Source of the DNA: Mantis religiosa | Taxonomy: Eukaryota; Arthropoda; Insecta; Mantodea; Mantidae | NCBI GenBank assembly: GCA_030765055.1 | Contig: JAUKNK010000150.1 | Location: 1,054,001-1,118,000, forward strand | Direction: 5' to 3' | Length of the DNA stretch: 64,000 nucleotides | Part shown: piece by piece, positions 62,888 to 64,000 of the stretch | Layout: every line of letters begins with the position of its first letter | How positions within the stretch are numbered: position 1 is the first letter of the stretch | Position numbers and translations under genes: made by a program | The notes under the pieces: model-generated | What the model saw: only the letters and a program-made list of their open reading frames with translations | Databases searched by the model: none | What the model was told of the DNA's origin: nothing

Positions 62888-62984
62888 ATTTATTGCTTCA
62901 CTGTAGCTAGCTTCATTTTCTACTTAATCAGTGTTTGTTGTTGTTATTACCATGTAAAGATTTGCATAGCAGCCACTGTATTTT

Positions 62985-63290
62985 TCTGCGAATCAGAAGT
63001 ATAAGAAAATTAAAAGACGCTTGTTTCCTGTTTCTTTTCAATATCCTGGGGGCTCATAAAGCCTCAAATAGCAAGAAAAGTAGAACTGAACACTGTATCA
63101 GTCTCACTAAGAATGCGTGCTAAGATTGTTCTCGGAATTGAAGATGTTCGCAGAACACAGGTCACACAGCCTGATAACAAGGTAGGGAGGTGCTACTTAT
63201 GTGGAAAAAGCAAGTTTAAATACAACAGGAAGAGTTGCAGCATGGGTCAAAGAAAGATTTGCAATAATCATCACGGTGGTGTGTAAAGAG
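62985..63290 (+). pseudogene. piggyBac transposase C-terminal Cys-rich domain
   Basis: Frames read RLFPVSFQYPGGS-like hydrophobic sequence then TQVTQPDNKVGRCYLCGKSK, CSMGQRKICNNHHGGVCKEC, a C-x2-C ... C ... C-x2-H ... C-x2-C array like the RING/PHD-like domain that ends piggyBac transposases. The catalytic DDD region is missing, replaced by the nested insertions. Confidence 0.7.
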
Positions 63291-63692
63291 TGTCTACAAA
63301 AAGAATTTTAAAGCCAATCGTAATTTTGTGTTTGTGTCATATTTTGAGACTGTTACTAGACATTCATATGGTGATTGTTGGAGCAATGTAAACATTTAAT
63401 ATGTTCTGTATCAGATATTGTTGTTTTCACTGTTATTAACTTGAGAACACTTTAAACGAGTTTGCCAATTTTGATGACATATAGTATAATTTAATTTAAT
63501 ATCTAATTATCTTGATACAGTTCATAAAACTCAATTTGAATGTAAGTAAACACTATAAAGAAACAAAGGAATATCACAGAAGGTTATTCAAACATTTATA
63601 AACAATGCATAAGGTAAATTTTATATGGGCTACATATGTAACCCATCCCACCACTCACAACACAAAGCATCACAGGACTACTCGAGAGTTAA

Positions 63693-64000
63693 CTACTCCT
63701 CCATACACTAAGAACTTCTCAAAAGAGTGTTCTGAAACACTAGCTTAGCTAAATATATCTAAATGGCAACAAGTTATCAAACATCATTTCTTTTCAAAAA
63801 ATAGTATGCACATCAACCGAACACTGAAGTATTGCTAATGAAATTCAAAAGCAATGTGAAATTTATTGGACTAGTTTTAAATGCATTTAGAAATCATTGT
63901 TAAACTTATACAAGTCCATGTCCTAGACGAAGTTAAAATAAAATAGCACTTTTCAAATTCAATGGCATGGTAAAGAAACAAGTCCATGGTAAAGAATCAG
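63693..64000. other. No gene recognised
   Basis: AT-rich flank of the piggyBac element. CAAGTCCATGG occurs twice near the end, as in the 196-bp repeat core, but the match is short. Confidence 0.4.

Larger units (their letters stand above)
59343..63688 (+). mobile_element. piggyBac element, 4.35 kb, with nested insertions
   Basis: TTAA at 59339-59342 and 63689-63692, with terminal inverted repeats CCCTCGAGTAGTC and GACTACTCGAGAG just inside, the hallmarks of piggyBac. A subterminal inverted motif (CTACATATGTAGCCC) is near each end. Transposase remains: an acidic N-terminal segment (60580-60760) and a Cys-rich C-terminus (about 62985-63290). The interior was hit by Tc1-like, LINE and Penelope-like sequences. 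Confidence 0.85.

Overview
The window looks like a transposon-dense insect nuclear genome. The mix of Jockey/CR1-group and I-clade LINEs, Gypsy LTRs, Penelope-like elements, mariner/Tc1, piggyBac and hAT remnants, tRNA-headed SINEs and an adintovirus/Polinton-like insertion suggests a large-genome polyneopteran such as a cockroach. That species guess is inference. There are no bacterial-style operons, no canonical tRNA or rRNA genes and no CRISPR array. Host coding material is sparse: a ribophorin-I-like two-exon locus on the minus strand (13750-14425) and two exons of an unrecognised, frameshifted TPR-like gene on the minus strand (56481-57458).

Layout. 1-10.1 kb: a 636-bp CTT microsatellite next to a SINE tail, a transposase N-terminal relic, two minus-strand LINE reverse-transcriptase (RT) fragments (the first split by a solo LTR), a SINE, a 196-bp repeat that recurs at 46.2 kb, a 1.05-kb element with inverted ends, and a second solo LTR. 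10.1-13.4 kb: a satellite with an exact 110-bp period, first as dispersed old units and then as a tandem array. 13.7-17.3 kb: the ribophorin-like gene, a SINE, and a transposon-protein relic. 17.3-21.6 kb: probable hAT ends enclosing a Jockey-type LINE whose RT frame is split by a Gag-only retroposon with a 12-13-bp target-site duplication (TSD). 22-29 kb: SINEs, simple repeats, an old AT-rich repeat family and a LINE tail. 29.2-36 kb: a three-level nest in which a long tRNA-headed SINE (8-bp TSD) contains an apparently intact 5.8-kb I-clade LINE (12-bp TSD) and a second SINE. 36.8-39.8 kb: tandemly duplicated SINEs and a GT repeat. 40.1-43.5 kb: an endogenous adintovirus/Polinton-like segment with capsid, penton-like and adenain-like protease genes on the minus strand and small genes on the plus strand. 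46.2-52.7 kb: a mariner relic, a CR1/Jockey-group LINE, and Penelope-like sequences carrying hammerhead ribozyme motifs. 52.7-55.6 kb: a 5'-truncated Gypsy element and a hAT/ZMYM-like relic. 58.3-59.2 kb: a mariner deletion derivative with TA flanks. 59.3-63.7 kb: a piggyBac element with TTAA flanks, itself hit by Tc1-like, LINE and Penelope-like insertions.

How it fits together. Most of the window is one stratified record of nested transposition, and several insertions can be ordered from their target-site duplications. The I-clade LINE (ORF1 plus ORF2 with endonuclease, RT and RNase H) is the only element that looks complete. The most unusual signals are the hammerhead motifs in Penelope pseudo-LTRs (including a 167-bp ribozyme-bearing insertion with a 10-bp TSD), the Gag-only retroposon, the endogenous viral cluster, and the compact ribophorin-I-like gene with a predicted ER-retrieval tail.
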